Assembly: GCF_039545795.1 (NCBI RefSeq)
Contig: NZ_CP154260.1
Coordinates: 6,081,001-6,145,000, forward strand
From: Chitinophaga niabensis
GTDB taxonomy: Bacteria > Bacteroidota > Bacteroidia > Chitinophagales > Chitinophagaceae
DNA: 64,000 nucleotides
Direction of reading: 5' to 3'
Positions within the stretch are counted from its first letter, which is position 1; each line of letters begins with the position of its first letter. Positions 50,235-62,006 of the stretch are shown here, one piece after another. Both the position numbers and the translations under genes were made by a program. The notes below the pieces were generated by a model, which saw nothing but the letters and a program-made list of their open reading frames with translations, ran no database searches and was not told the origin of the DNA.

Positions 50235-51494
50235 TTATTTCAATTTCTCCAGCGCAGCTTTCAGGGCAGACAGCATAGCAGGGATCTCTTCTTTCACGCA
50301 GGTACCTACGCTGAGGCGGTACCAGGGAGAGTCCTTTTTAGAACCGAAAGCATAGAAAGGAACAACAGCCAGCTTCGCTTCATCGAGGAAGTAAGTGGTT
50401 ACAGCAGCCTGGTCGGCCAGTACTTTACCGTCTGCGGTTGTTTTGCCTGTGAGGTCCAGTTTGATGGTTAAATAGATCGCAGCCTGTGGCGCGATGGCAT
50501 CTACTTTATGACCTGCTTTTTTCAGAGCATCGAAGCCTTCGTATATTTTCACCAGTCTTTCTTCTACCTCTCCTTTGAAATGTGCGAGGTATTTATCTAC
50601 TGCTTCTTTCTGAACGAGGTATTTAGCAGCCGCTTTCTGTTCTGCCATAGGGCTCCAGGCACCTACGTGAGAAAGGATGGCTTTCATTTTGGTCATTACA
50701 TGTTTTGGACCAAGTGCCCAACCCACCCTTACACCGGTACCGGCGAAAGCTTTACTCATACCATCAATGAATACGGTATAGTTCTTCATTTCAGGACGGA
50801 GGGAAACGGGGTTGTAGTGCTCGGTGTCTCCGAAAGTGAGTACCCAGTACATTTGGTCGAACAGCACGTAGAGAGGTTTTTCACCTTCTGCGCGGCTCTT
50901 ATTTTCTTCCAGCACCATGTCACAGATCTCTTCCAGTTGTTTTTTACCGAAGGTGGTACCGGTTGGGTTCTGCGGGGAGCATAAAGCCAGGAGGGTAGCG
51001 CCTTTCAGCAATGGTTTCAGTTCTGGGGCAGTGGGCATGAAATCGTTTTCAGCTTTTGCCTCCAGCACTACGTGTTCCCCTTCCAGGAAGTGTGTGTAGT
51101 GGTTATTATTCCAGGATGGAGTGGCATAGATCACTTTCTCGCCGCGGTCTACGATAGTGCGGTAAGTAGCATAGATGATGGGACGGCCACCACAGGAGAT
51201 CACGATCTCGCTGTTAGGATCGTAGCTGAGCCCTTCGCGTTCTGCGATGAAATCACCAACAGCTTTGCGCAATTCTGCGATACCATCTGCAGGTGGGTAG
51301 TTGGTGTATTTATCTCTGTACGCCTGTGCTATCTCATTCTCAAATTCAATGGGAATAGGAAACACTTTGGGATCGAAGTCTCCGATGGTGAAATTGTAGA
51401 TCTTTTCGCCCTTAGCCTGCTTTTCCTTGATCTCTCCGGCAAGTTTGATAATTTCGGAACCTATCAGCGTTTCGGCTAAATGAGACAGTTTCAT
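50235..51494 (-). CDS. class I/II aminotransferase (PLP-dependent)
   Basis: A 419-residue fold-type I aminotransferase starting MKLSHLAETLIGSEI. 'NYPPADGIAELRKAVGDFI', SPQNPTGTTFGK, the Asp of LFDQMYW and the PLP lysine in DGMSKAFAGTGVRVGW are all present, with a C-terminal Arg in 'WYRLSVGTC'. It is nearest to aspartate aminotransferase-like enzymes; amino acid specificity is not clear. An upstream in-frame ATG at 51542 lies at the promoter, so 51494 is preferred. Confidence 0.88.
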   Translation of the reverse strand: MKLSHLAETLIGSEIIKLAGEIKEKQAKGEKIYNFTIGDFDPKVFPIPIEFENEIAQAYRDKYTNYPPADGIAELRKAVGDFIAEREGLSYDPNSEIVISCGGRPIIYATYRTIVDRGEKVIYATPSWNNNHYTHFLEGEHVVLEAKAENDFMPTAPELKPLLKGATLLALCSPQNPTGTTFGKKQLEEICDMVLEENKSRAEGEKPLYVLFDQMYWVLTFGDTEHYNPVSLRPEMKNYTVFIDGMSKAFAGTGVRVGWALGPKHVMTKMKAILSHVGAWSPMAEQKAAAKYLVQKEAVDKYLAHFKGEVEERLVKIYEGFDALKKAGHKVDAIAPQAAIYLTIKLDLTGKTTADGKVLADQAAVTTYFLDEAKLAVVPFYAFGSKKDSPWYRLSVGTCVKEEIPAMLSALKAALEKLK

Positions 51495-51539
51495 AACCCC
51501 AATTTTTAGTTTAAATATGAATGATGATTTTTGCGCCCG

Positions 51540-51547
51540 CAAAACTA
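51540..51547 (-). promoter_or_regulatory. -7 promoter element of the aminotransferase gene
   Basis: Minus strand TAGTTTTG, exact TAnnTTTG, 45 bases before the ATG at 51494. Confidence 0.55.
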
Positions 51548-51727
51548 ACCGTTTTATAGATAATTTTAAAGGATCAGCGAAGTGTTTTCTATATTTTCAA
51601 TATAGAGTGGTCATTCTTGCGATTCATTCAATAATTGCTGCTTTTTCGTGGTTTTTTACAAACATTACACTTCCGTATCATGCATGTAGATGTTGAAAAG
51701 CGGGCGAGGATGATTGGCAAAACTTTC

Positions 51728-51750
51728 TATCTTTGTTTGCCTTACATTTG
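51728..51750 (+). promoter_or_regulatory. two tandem -7 elements upstream of dnaN
   Basis: TATCTTTG (51728-51735) and TACATTTG (51743-51750), both exact TAnnTTTG, 15 bases apart and 36 and 21 bases before the ATG at 51772; two start sites are possible. Confidence 0.5.
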
Positions 51751-51771
51751 CAACAATTATTAAGTAACCTT

Positions 51772-52890
51772 ATGAAGTTTATCGTTTCTTCTTCTACCTT
51801 ATTGAAACAATTGCAACAGATCAGCGGTGTGATCAACTCTAACACGGTTTTGCCTATCCTGGAAGACTTTCTCTTCCTGATAGAAAAAAACGAGCTCACC
51901 GTAGTAGCTACCGACCTGGAAACCGTTATGAAGGTGAAGCTGGAGGTAGAAGCTAAAGAAACCGGCCGTATCTGCATTCCTGCAAAGATCCTGCTGGATT
52001 CATTGAAGAACCTGCCTGATCAGCCGTTGACCTTCAACATCGATTTGAATTCATTCGCTGTAGAGATCACGTCTGACAATGGTAAGTATAAAGTAATGGG
52101 TGAAAATCCGGAGAACTTCCCGAAAGAACCTGCTGCTGAAGATGCTACCAATTTCACGATGACGGCCTCTGCACTGATCACTGCTATCAACAAAACACTG
52201 TTTGCAGTGAGCAATGATGATCTGCGTCCGCAAATGACAGGGGTGTTCTTTGAACTGCATCCGGATAATATCACGTTCGTAGCAACAGACGCACACCGTC
52301 TTGTTAAATACATCCGTACAGACGTTAAATGCCCGCAGGCAGATACTTTCATTGTTCCAAAGAAACCTTTGAACCTCCTGAAAGCTGCTATTCCTGATAA
52401 TGATACAGAGATCAAGGTATCTTACAGCGGTAATCACTTCTTCGTTTCTCATGATAACGCACAAATGATCTGCCGCCTGATCGATGCCCGTTTCCCTGAT
52501 TATAAAGTGGTGATCCCGAAGGAAAACCCTTACCGCCTTACTTTGGTGAAAAGTGATTTCCAGAACGGTCTCAAACGTGTGAGCGTTTTCGCTAACAAGA
52601 GCACTAACCAGGTAGCCCTCAATATCTCCGGCAGCGAGTTACAGCTTTCTGCACAGGATGTTGACTTCTCCTTTGAAGGTAATGAGCGTATGAGTTGCCA
52701 ATACAGCGGCGAGGATATGCAGATCGCTTTCAACGCTAAGTTCCTCATTGAAATGCTGAACGCAGCAGAAGGTGATGAGATCACGATCGATCTGAGCGCA
52801 CCCACTAAAGCAGGTATTCTCCGCCCGGTAGAAAAGGGAGCAGAAGAAGATCTGTTGATGCTGGTAATGCCATTATTACTGAACAACTAA
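51772..52890 (+). CDS. dnaN: DNA polymerase III beta (sliding clamp) subunit
   Basis: DnaN forms the ring that holds polymerases on DNA. The 372-residue product starts MKFIVSSSTLLKQLQQISGVI; three DNA-clamp domains follow ('LPILEDFLFLIEKNELTVVATDLE', 'RPQMTGVFFELHPDNITFVATDAHRLV', 'NKSTNQVALNISGSELQLSAQD'), ending in the clamp C-terminus LVMPLLLNN. dnaA, recF and gyrB are not next to it, so there is no sign of the replication origin here. Followed by a strong terminator. Confidence 0.95.
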   Translation: MKFIVSSSTLLKQLQQISGVINSNTVLPILEDFLFLIEKNELTVVATDLETVMKVKLEVEAKETGRICIPAKILLDSLKNLPDQPLTFNIDLNSFAVEITSDNGKYKVMGENPENFPKEPAAEDATNFTMTASALITAINKTLFAVSNDDLRPQMTGVFFELHPDNITFVATDAHRLVKYIRTDVKCPQADTFIVPKKPLNLLKAAIPDNDTEIKVSYSGNHFFVSHDNAQMICRLIDARFPDYKVVIPKENPYRLTLVKSDFQNGLKRVSVFANKSTNQVALNISGSELQLSAQDVDFSFEGNERMSCQYSGEDMQIAFNAKFLIEMLNAAEGDEITIDLSAPTKAGILRPVEKGAEEDLLMLVMPLLLNN

Positions 52891-52907
52891 TTCTCAAAAA
52901 ATAGCTC

Positions 52908-52941
52908 AAAAGCCCGGTAGGAATCCTGCCGGGCTTTTTTG
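52908..52941 (+). terminator. intrinsic terminator of dnaN
   Basis: agcccggtag/ctgccgggct stem (one G-T pair) with a short loop, then TTTTTT. Confidence 0.88.
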
Positions 52942-53031
52942 TACCCACCGGACACCCATTAATGAAACTTATATATTATTGAATTTATATAGGCATCCGC
53001 AAAAGAGCCAAAACCCCTCGATAGTTAACAA

Positions 53032-53086
53032 TTTCTTATTATATAAATGATCTTACGAATGAATAGCTTGTTTTTATAATAAGAAA
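53032..53086. repeat. 12-bp inverted repeat upstream of the hydroxylase gene
   Basis: tttcttattata (53032-53043) is inverted at 53075-53086, with 31 bases between. It lies in the otherwise A/T-rich, gene-free stretch 52942-53196. It may be a regulator site; nothing else clear was seen in the gap. Confidence 0.5.
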
Positions 53087-53196
53087 AATTCCGCCGAAAC
53101 CCGCTACAATTGGGCAAAATGTCGTAATTTTTCTTTAGAAACGTAACTGATACCTAACCCTACTCCTCTGAAATAACCCACGTAATTCTTTATTTA

Positions 53197-54027
53197 ATGA
53201 TCGACTTTTTCGAAAATATACCCTCGTATTACCGTACGGCTATTTTGGTTGCCGGTCTCGTGATATTATGGTTGATCGAAGGGGTGATCCCAAGATTGCG
53301 CTTTAGTAATAATAAATATAAACATGCAGGTACGAATCTCTTTTTTACGCTCACAACAGCAGCGGTGAACCTGGGGTTTGCTTTCCTGATCGTAAAAGCA
53401 TCGGAATGGACAAGTGCGGAGCGGTTCGGGGTATTATACCTTGTTAATTTACCAGCCTGGTTGCATGCTATACTGGCTTTGCTGCTGCTGGACTTTATAG
53501 GGGCTTACCTGGTGCACCTGGTACAACATAAGATCGCATGGATGTGGCACTTCCATAAGATCCATCATACAGATACGGCGATTGATGCCACTACCGCATT
53601 GCGGCATCATCCCATAGAAAGTGTGTTCAGGGTAGTGGCTTTATTTGTGGCCATTGTGGTAGCGGGGGTTCCTATCTGGATGGTAATGTTATATCAAACG
53701 ATATCGGCTTTTATGAGCCAGTTCAATCATGCCAACATTTACCTGCCGCATTGGCTGGATAAAGGTTTGAGCTGGATCATCGTATCGCCGGACATGCATA
53801 AAGTGCATCATAGCCGTCATCAGCCGGAAACTGATTCTAACTATGCTAACATATTTTCTATCTGGGATCGCTTGTTTGGAACGTTTGTAACGGTGAAAGA
53901 TACAACCAGCATAAGTTACGGACTGGATGAATACCAGGACGCCCGTTATCAGCAGATCGGGCCGTTATTAAAAACACCATGGGAAGAAGTGCCGGAGGTA
54001 AAGCAACAGACGAGTTTACAACAGTAA
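53197..54027 (+). CDS. sterol desaturase/fatty acid hydroxylase-family membrane protein
   Basis: A 276-residue membrane protein (about four helices) of the di-iron fatty acid hydroxylase superfamily. The histidine boxes are HLVQH, HKIHH, HHP, NHANI and HKVHHSRH, in normal order and spacing. The family hydroxylates or desaturates sterols, carotenoids or acyl chains; the substrate is not known. It is followed 36 bases later by a small membrane protein gene. Confidence 0.87.
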   Translation: MIDFFENIPSYYRTAILVAGLVILWLIEGVIPRLRFSNNKYKHAGTNLFFTLTTAAVNLGFAFLIVKASEWTSAERFGVLYLVNLPAWLHAILALLLLDFIGAYLVHLVQHKIAWMWHFHKIHHTDTAIDATTALRHHPIESVFRVVALFVAIVVAGVPIWMVMLYQTISAFMSQFNHANIYLPHWLDKGLSWIIVSPDMHKVHHSRHQPETDSNYANIFSIWDRLFGTFVTVKDTTSISYGLDEYQDARYQQIGPLLKTPWEEVPEVKQQTSLQQ

Positions 54028-54063
54028 GGTTTTATTTGTTCACTATATATAATATCTATTACA

Positions 54064-54324
54064 ATGCACCAACATCACCCAACGAGTCTGCCTAAGATTG
54101 CAGGCTTCGCATCTATCTTTATTGGCGTATTAGCCGCTGGTTTTGCATTCATCAGCAAATCTTCTGAAGTATCCATCTACCTTGGCGCAGCTGCTGTATT
54201 CTGCAGTTTAGTGACCATCGTGATTGCCCGTAAGAATATTGATGATCTGCAAATGGCTGTAGCAGGATTGTTCTTATCAATCGTAGCCACTGCTATTGGC
54301 GTTTGGCAAACATATAACTTATAG
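54064..54324 (+). CDS. small three-helix membrane protein, unknown
   Basis: An 86-residue protein: hydrophilic N-terminus MHQHHPTSLPK, then three hydrophobic segments (about 12-30, 36-55, 63-82). No family is recognised. It is probably co-transcribed with the hydroxylase-like gene (36-base gap); no function can be given. Confidence 0.55.
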   Translation: MHQHHPTSLPKIAGFASIFIGVLAAGFAFISKSSEVSIYLGAAAVFCSLVTIVIARKNIDDLQMAVAGLFLSIVATAIGVWQTYNL

Positions 54325-54347
54325 TATATAGCGTCTGATGCGCTGAG

Positions 54348-54429
54348 CAAGTTCCTCTTTCTGGGTGACGGTCTATTATAACCGTACCCGACAGAAAGAA
54401 AAACTCCAGAATCCGGATGGAGGAACTTG
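54348..54429. other. strongly folded intergenic sequence
   Basis: Outer arms caagttcctc (54348-54357) and gaggaacttg (54420-54429) are perfect complements. Inside is a long hairpin (ctttctg...cagaaag, ggt/acc, acggt/accgt, 54357-54398) and a second short hairpin ctcca/tggag (54404-54408, 54418-54422) that competes with the outer stem. On the minus strand the short hairpin plus TTTTTCTTT acts as the terminator of the lipocalin-like gene. The plus-strand RNA has no T run. Confidence 0.55.
54398..54422 (-). terminator. terminator of the lipocalin-like lipoprotein gene
   Basis: Minus strand ctcca...tggag hairpin followed by TTTTTCTTT, 18 bases after the stop codon at 54440. Confidence 0.6.
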
Positions 54430-54439
54430 ATTGTCCTTA

Positions 54440-54919
54440 TTATTTCCCTTTCCTCGGGCGTTTGAATGTTTCCAGATAACCAGTAGCTGCAGTTATCGGC
54501 CAGGCCACCAACACGGTATCATTCAACGTTTTTACCAGCAGGGTATCTATGGTTGCCGTTCTGGTTGCAACTCCCTCTGAATGACTCCACAGCAGCAGCG
54601 TATCCTTTAAAAGCTTCCATTTATCGTATTTCAGTGTTTCCATATTAATGGAGCTGGCAATGCCATTCTTCTTTAACTGGAATCCCTGGAAGATACTGTC
54701 TATTCCCTGTACGGGTTGCGTCCATTTTCCAAAGATGGCGGTAGAATCTATTTGCACACTATCAATTACCGGCGCTATAATCGTGTCTTTTCCCATTTCG
54801 AGGGGATCCTCCATACTATCCACCAGGGTTATATTTTCTACCACTACCTTTTTAGGAGCGGGAGACTGGCAGGCTGTTATAAACAATAAAGAAAAGAATA
54901 CTATCGTGCGGTAGTTCAT
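54440..54919 (-). CDS. lipoprotein, possibly lipocalin-like
   Basis: A 159-residue lipoprotein (lipobox FITAC, Cys17). The mature part has a disordered acidic stretch and then a beta-rich region with GKWTQPVQGIDSIFQGFQL and 'DKWKLLKDTLLLWSHSEG', a pattern seen in Bacteroides-type lipocalin-like domains. Family assignment is tentative and no ligand is known. Promoter box at 54947-54954. Confidence 0.6.
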   Translation of the reverse strand: MNYRTIVFFSLLFITACQSPAPKKVVVENITLVDSMEDPLEMGKDTIIAPVIDSVQIDSTAIFGKWTQPVQGIDSIFQGFQLKKNGIASSINMETLKYDKWKLLKDTLLLWSHSEGVATRTATIDTLLVKTLNDTVLVAWPITAATGYLETFKRPRKGK

Positions 54920-54946
54920 GCTTGCAATTTAACTGAATCTATCTAT

Positions 54947-54954
54947 CAAAGATA
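54947..54954 (-). promoter_or_regulatory. -7 promoter element of the lipoprotein gene
   Basis: Minus strand TATCTTTG, exact TAnnTTTG, between the stop of the SRPBCC gene and the lipoprotein ATG at 54919. Confidence 0.55.
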
Positions 54955-54957
54955 ATG

Positions 54958-55416
54958 CTACTCTGTAAATTCCGCCAGGTTCTGCAGAGAAGCGTCCATG
55001 CCGGCCTGGTGGTCTTCGCGTGTTATACCGGACGGCACATTCTCTGCTTTCACGTCTACTTCCGTACCACTGGCCACAGCTGTAAGTGTTGTTGTGAATT
55101 TTAGCGCTCCTGCAAAAGCGGGATCATCTGATTCAAACGTTACTATTTCCACAATTTTTTTATTGGGAATGAGTTCTTCAAAACGCCCGGAGAAAACATC
55201 TTCATGTGCTGATGTTTTGCCGTATGCCTGTTCTTTATCCGCATAAATAAATGCCATTTTGTAGGTCCCGCCTTCCTGTGGATTGAACGCATAGATCCTG
55301 CAGGTCATGCCTTTCGGCGGGCGCCAGGCGGCAACAGCCTTTGGGTCGAGATGCGCCTGGTAAATGGTTTCCGGGGAAGCCATGATGATACGGGAAGCGT
55401 TGTCTGTCCTTTTCAT
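54958..55416 (-). CDS. SRPBCC-family (AHSA1/START-like) protein
   Basis: A 152-residue protein starting MKRTDNASRIIMASPETIYQ, then 'AAWRPPKGMTCRIYAFNPQEGG' and the C-terminal helix 'HQAGMDASLQNLAEF': the helix-grip fold of AHSA1/SRPBCC proteins. Ligand unknown. The ATG at 55416 is supported by a rare, canonical Shine-Dalgarno (aaggaggaac) six bases upstream, which decides against the earlier ATG. Diverges from the TPP riboswitch promoter. Confidence 0.8.
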   Translation of the reverse strand: MKRTDNASRIIMASPETIYQAHLDPKAVAAWRPPKGMTCRIYAFNPQEGGTYKMAFIYADKEQAYGKTSAHEDVFSGRFEELIPNKKIVEIVTFESDDPAFAGALKFTTTLTAVASGTEVDVKAENVPSGITREDHQAGMDASLQNLAEFTE

Positions 55417-55446
55417 ATTTGTTCCTCCTTGTTGTATAAATTTAAT

Positions 55447-55454
55447 TAGATTTG
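55447..55454 (+). promoter_or_regulatory. -7 promoter element of the thiamine operon
   Basis: TAGATTTG, exact TAnnTTTG; predicted start just before the riboswitch at 55460. Confidence 0.55.
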
Positions 55455-55459
55455 TGATC

Positions 55460-55543
55460 ACTTTAGGGGTGTTCCGGTTAAAACCCGGAACTGAGATGAT
55501 ACCCTCAGTACCTGATGCAGTTCACACTGACGTAGGGAAAAGT
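55460..55543 (+). promoter_or_regulatory. TPP riboswitch (THI element)
   Basis: Sequence follows the THI-box consensus: P1 arms acttt/aaagt (55460-55464, 55539-55543), ggggtg, a GC hairpin (gttccgg/ccggaac), ctgagatgataccc, cctgatgcag, and gtaggga. It senses thiamine diphosphate and switches off the thi genes that follow. Confidence 0.92.
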
Positions 55544-55573
55544 ATACTGAACCTTCCTCATCCTCACATCCTT

Positions 55574-55605
55574 AAAGTTTATTGTTTCACCTAAACTCTT
55601 TCCAA

Positions 55606-55633
<28 letters not shown>
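55574..55633 (+). promoter_or_regulatory. 14-bp inverted repeat enclosing the thiS start codon
   Basis: aaagtttattgttt (55574-55587) and aaacaataaacttt (55620-55633) are perfect complements; the 32-base loop holds the thiS ATG (55606). It could be the riboswitch expression platform controlling translation of thiS. Confidence 0.55.
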
Positions 55634-58383
<2,750 letters not shown>

Positions 58384-58399
<16 letters not shown>

Positions 58400-59151
58400 T
58401 GAGCCTTGCCGGTCTTGATCCCACAGGGGGAGCCGGTTTGCTGGCAGACATAAAAACATTTGAAGCACACCGGTTGAATGGACTGGGTGTTTGCACAGCA
58501 TTAACAGCGCAAACAGATGATGAATTCCTGGGAGTGGAGTGGATACCACCGGAAAAGATCCTTGCGCAGGCTTTGCCCTTGCTGGATAAATTTCCGGTGC
58601 GGTTCTGTAAAGTGGGCATTGTGGCACATCCGGGTATTTTGCTGGAAGTGTTACCTGCACTGCGGAATGCAAGACCGGGTATTCAATTCATTTTAGATCC
58701 TGTGCTGAAGGCTTCTGCGGGTTATGTATTCCACACGGCGGTTTTTTCACAATGGGAGCAGGTGTTGGATCATATCGCTTTGCTTACGCCCAATTATGAA
58801 GAAGCGATTGCGATGAGCGGATTGCCTTGCGGGGAAAGTGCTGCGCGGAAAATGGCTTCCAGGTGTGCTGTTCTTTTGAAAGGTGGGCACAGGCCGGATA
58901 AGCCGGGATGGGATAGTTTATTTTGGGGAAATGAACTGGCCGATTTTGCTCCTGTGGCTACAGATGTGCCGGCTAAACATGGTTCCGGTTGCGTGCTGTC
59001 TGCTGCCATCACGGCTTCACTGGCTAAGGGTTTGAGTCTGGTTGATGCTTGCAAGGCCGGGAAGGATTATACGTTACGGTATTTGCAGAGTAGTGAAGGG
59101 TTATTGGGGCATCATGTTTTTAACAACGGCAGTGCGCTATCGGGCTGCTAA
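58384..59151 (+). CDS. thiD: hydroxymethylpyrimidine (phosphate) kinase
   Basis: ThiD phosphorylates HMP to HMP-PP. The 255-residue product has the ribokinase-fold motifs AGLDPTGGAGLLADIKTF, 'GVCTALTAQT', 'DPVLKASAGY', 'LLTPNYEEAIAM' and the ATP motif 'KHGSGCVLSAAITASLA'. Starts 16 bases within the tenI-like gene; followed by thiE. Confidence 0.93.
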
Positions 59152-59228
59152 ATGTTTTTTGTTTTTAATGCCGGTAATATGTCATCTTATCGCTGCCGGT
59201 GGTTTTTTATTTTTCTAACAACGCTATC

Positions 59229-59885
59229 ATGGAACGTCTTTTATACATCTCTCAAACTCCTCACCTGGAAAATATTCGTGCGGCCTGCGAAGCGGGTTGC
59301 CGTTGGATACAGTTGCGGGTTAAACAGTCCCGCAGTAAAACAGGAGTGCAACCGGAAGATGATGCACAATGGGTGAAAGACCTGCTGTATAACCAGCAAC
59401 TGGAACTAGCTATCGATGCCAAAAAAATCTGTGATGAATTCGGCGCAAAATTATCTATCAATGATAAGCCTGCTATTGCTTCTCAGGTGAATGCTTACGG
59501 CGTGCATGTAGGAAAACTGGATGTGCCGGTAGTAGCAGCACGCAGTATTGTTGGTACACAAAGTTGCTTAGGCGGAACAGCTAACACACTGGATGATGTG
59601 CTGGCGCATATCCGCGATGGTGTGGATTATGTGGGTGTGGGGCCTTTCCGGTTCACCACCACTAAAGAAAATCTCAGTCCTATCCTGGGCCTGGAAGGAT
59701 ACCGGCAGTTGATGACCGTTATTGGCAATAAAGTTCCCGTGATCGCTATCGGGGGCATATTGCTGGAAGATATTCCCGCGCTGAAGGAAACAGGTGTATA
59801 TGGCGTAGCCGTTTCTGGTCTTATTACCAATACCATCGATAAAAAAGAGATGATACAAAAAATCAAAGCTATATGGAACCACTGA
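59229..59885 (+). CDS. thiE: thiamine-phosphate synthase
   Basis: ThiE joins HMP-PP and thiazole phosphate. A 218-residue TIM-barrel starting [16 protein letters not shown]; 'WIQLRVKQ', '[21 protein letters not shown]', '[15 protein letters not shown]' and '[12 protein letters not shown]' are typical. ATG 59229 fits the family; 10 extra residues from an upstream ATG are unlikely. Its end overlaps thiG by 13 bases. Confidence 0.9.
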   Translation: MERLLYISQTPHLENIRAACEAGCRWIQLRVKQSRSKTGVQPEDDAQWVKDLLYNQQLELAIDAKKICDEFGAKLSINDKPAIASQVNAYGVHVGKLDVPVVAARSIVGTQSCLGGTANTLDDVLAHIRDGVDYVGVGPFRFTTTKENLSPILGLEGYRQLMTVIGNKVPVIAIGGILLEDIPALKETGVYGVAVSGLITNTIDKKEMIQKIKAIWNH

Positions 59886-60649
59886 TCATAGCAGGCAGAA
59901 CTTTTCAGAGCCGCCTTTTTACTGGTACGGGTAAATTCGGTTCGGGTGTGCAAATGGAGAAGGCTTTGCTGGCTTCCGGCACAGAGCTGGTGACTGTTGC
60001 ACTGAAACGTATTGATACCGCCAATGCCGGGAAAGATGATATGCTGGGGCATCTGCGATATACTCATATGCATTTGCTGCCCAATACTTCCGGCGTGCGC
60101 ACTGCGAAAGAAGCTGTGTATGCTGCGCAACTTGCACGCGAAGCTTTGGAAACCAACTGGATCAAACTGGAAATACATCCTGATCCGAAATATCTTTTAC
60201 CTGATCCTGTTGAAACGCTGGAAGCAACTATAGCATTGGTGAAGCTGGGATTTGTAGTGTTGCCTTATATCCATGCGGACCCTGTTATCTGCAAACGGCT
60301 GGAAGAAGCGGGTGCTGCTGCTGTGATGCCTTTGGGTTCTCCTATAGGAAGTAACAAAGGGCTGCGTACCCTGGATTTCCTGGAGATCATCATTGCACAG
60401 AGTAATGTGCCGGTGATTGTAGATGCAGGAATTGGAGCTCCTTCTCATGCTGCACAGGCGATGGAATTAGGAGCAGCTGCTGTGTTGGTGAATACGGCGA
60501 TTGCTGTGGCAAGGAATCCGGTGAGGATGGCGGATGCATTTAGGATGGCTGTGATTGCAGGAAGGGAAGGGTATGAGGCAGGATTAGGGATTGTGAGTAG
60601 CGGGCATGCGAGTGCAAGTAGTCCTTTGTTGTCTTTTTTGGATGAGTAA
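59873..60649 (+). CDS. thiG: thiazole synthase
   Basis: ThiG forms the thiazole phosphate from DXP, ThiS thiocarboxylate and dehydroglycine. The 258-residue protein has '[11 protein letters not shown]', the catalytic lysine in [10 protein letters not shown] (Lys98), '[14 protein letters not shown]' and '[21 protein letters not shown]'. Partner of ThiH, encoded 113 bases downstream. Confidence 0.95.
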   Translation: MEPLIIAGRTFQSRLFTGTGKFGSGVQMEKALLASGTELVTVALKRIDTANAGKDDMLGHLRYTHMHLLPNTSGVRTAKEAVYAAQLAREALETNWIKLEIHPDPKYLLPDPVETLEATIALVKLGFVVLPYIHADPVICKRLEEAGAAAVMPLGSPIGSNKGLRTLDFLEIIIAQSNVPVIVDAGIGAPSHAAQAMELGAAAVLVNTAIAVARNPVRMADAFRMAVIAGREGYEAGLGIVSSGHASASSPLLSFLDE

Positions 60650-60652
60650 AAC

Positions 60653-60673
60653 AGGGGCTGGAAGCCTCTTTTT
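60653..60673 (+). terminator. weak terminator-like hairpin between thiG and thiH
   Basis: aggggct/agcctct stem (one G-T pair) with a three-base loop and TTTTT; may lower thiH expression relative to the upstream genes. Confidence 0.4.
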
Positions 60674-60762
60674 AAAGGAAAGGGTTTCTTCATTTGAATG
60701 AGTGAAGGCCCTTCTTTGTAAATAAAACCGTTGCTTCTTTCCTGTTGAATAAAACTACGTTT

Positions 60763-61881
60763 ATGTCTTTCGAAAATATTTTCCGTCAATATAGCTGGAA
60801 CGATGTTAAGCAGGCCATCTACGCGAAAACCGCGCGGGATGTGGAAATGGCCTTGGCTTCCAAACACCGCAGCCTGGATGATTTTATGGCCCTCATCTCC
60901 CCTGCTGCCATTCCTTACCTGGAACAAATGGCGCTGATGAGTCAGCAGCTTACGCAGCAGCGTTTCGGTAAAATCATTCAGTTGTATGTTCCGCTTTATC
61001 TTTCCAACGAATGCCAGAACATCTGTACTTACTGCGGGTTCAGCTATGATAATCCTATCCGGCGTAAAACCCTCAGCGGCAGAGAGATCATGGAAGAGAT
61101 AATGGCCATCCGGCAAATGGGTTATGAGCATGTGTTACTCGTTACCGGTGAAGCCAACCAAACAGTAGGCATGGATTACTTCAAAAAAGTATTCCCTTTG
61201 ATCCGGCAGCACTTTGCGCAGATCTCCATGGAGGTGCAGCCGATGGATACTGAAGATTATGCAGCATTGATCCCCTTAGGTTTACATACCGTACTCGTTT
61301 ACCAGGAAACCTATCATGAAGAGGATTACCGCAAACATCATCCCAAAGGAAAAAAATCAAAGTTCTCTTACAGGCTGGAAACGCCGGACAGGCTGGGCGC
61401 TGCGGGAATTCACAAGATCGGGCTGGGTGTGTTGATCGGGCTGGAAGACTGGCGTACGGATAGTTTTTTCACTGCCCTGCACCTGGATTATCTGCAACGC
61501 ACTTACTGGCAAACAAAATACAGTATCTCCTTTCCGCGGCTGCGGCCATTTTCCGGAGGACTTACACCTAAAGTGGAAATGAAGGATAGAGAACTTGTAC
61601 AACTCATCTGCGCTTACCGGCTTTTTAATGAAGATATTGATCTGAGCCTTTCTACGCGGGAATCTGAAAAGTTCCGTGATCACCTGGTGCAATTAGGTAT
61701 TACTACTATGAGCGCTGGGTCTAAAACAAATCCTGGTGGGTATGCAGTGGATACACAATCCCTGGAACAGTTTGAGATCAGTGATGAAAGGGCGCCTGGT
61801 GAGATTGCTGCCATGATCCGCAGGCAAGGCTATGAGCCGGTTTGGAAGGATTGGGATGTATTTCAGAGAGCTGGTCTTTAA
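60763..61881 (+). CDS. thiH: 2-iminoacetate synthase (tyrosine lyase)
   Basis: ThiH is a radical SAM enzyme that cleaves tyrosine to dehydroglycine for the thiazole ring. The 372-residue product has the CxxxCxxC site SNECQNICTYCGF (Cys84, 88, 91), 'LLVTGEANQTVGMDYF' and the ThiH C-terminal tail 'SAGSKTNPGGYAVDTQSLEQFEI'. ATG 60763 is used instead of the TTG six codons before. Last thi gene of the operon here. Confidence 0.94.
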   Translation: MSFENIFRQYSWNDVKQAIYAKTARDVEMALASKHRSLDDFMALISPAAIPYLEQMALMSQQLTQQRFGKIIQLYVPLYLSNECQNICTYCGFSYDNPIRRKTLSGREIMEEIMAIRQMGYEHVLLVTGEANQTVGMDYFKKVFPLIRQHFAQISMEVQPMDTEDYAALIPLGLHTVLVYQETYHEEDYRKHHPKGKKSKFSYRLETPDRLGAAGIHKIGLGVLIGLEDWRTDSFFTALHLDYLQRTYWQTKYSISFPRLRPFSGGLTPKVEMKDRELVQLICAYRLFNEDIDLSLSTRESEKFRDHLVQLGITTMSAGSKTNPGGYAVDTQSLEQFEISDERAPGEIAAMIRRQGYEPVWKDWDVFQRAGL

Positions 61882-61953
61882 AATGCAGGTTGTCCCCTGA
61901 TCAGGGCCGGGCGAATTTTCAGATGCAGCATTAAAGATTACAAAAATAATACA

Positions 61954-61994
61954 GCCTGGAGCAGGCTTGCAAATATATTACAGCTACTCCAGGC
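61954..61994 (-). terminator. possible terminator of the TlpA-like gene
   Basis: gcctggag (61954-61961) pairs with ctccaggc (61987-61994); on the minus strand T-rich sequence follows (gtattattttt). Long loop, so moderate support only. Confidence 0.4.
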
Positions 61995-62006
61995 CATGTA
62001 TCATCA

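Noticed and set aside
51772..52890. dnaN as a marker for the replication origin
   Set aside because: No dnaA, recF, gyrB or DnaA-box cluster is next to it.
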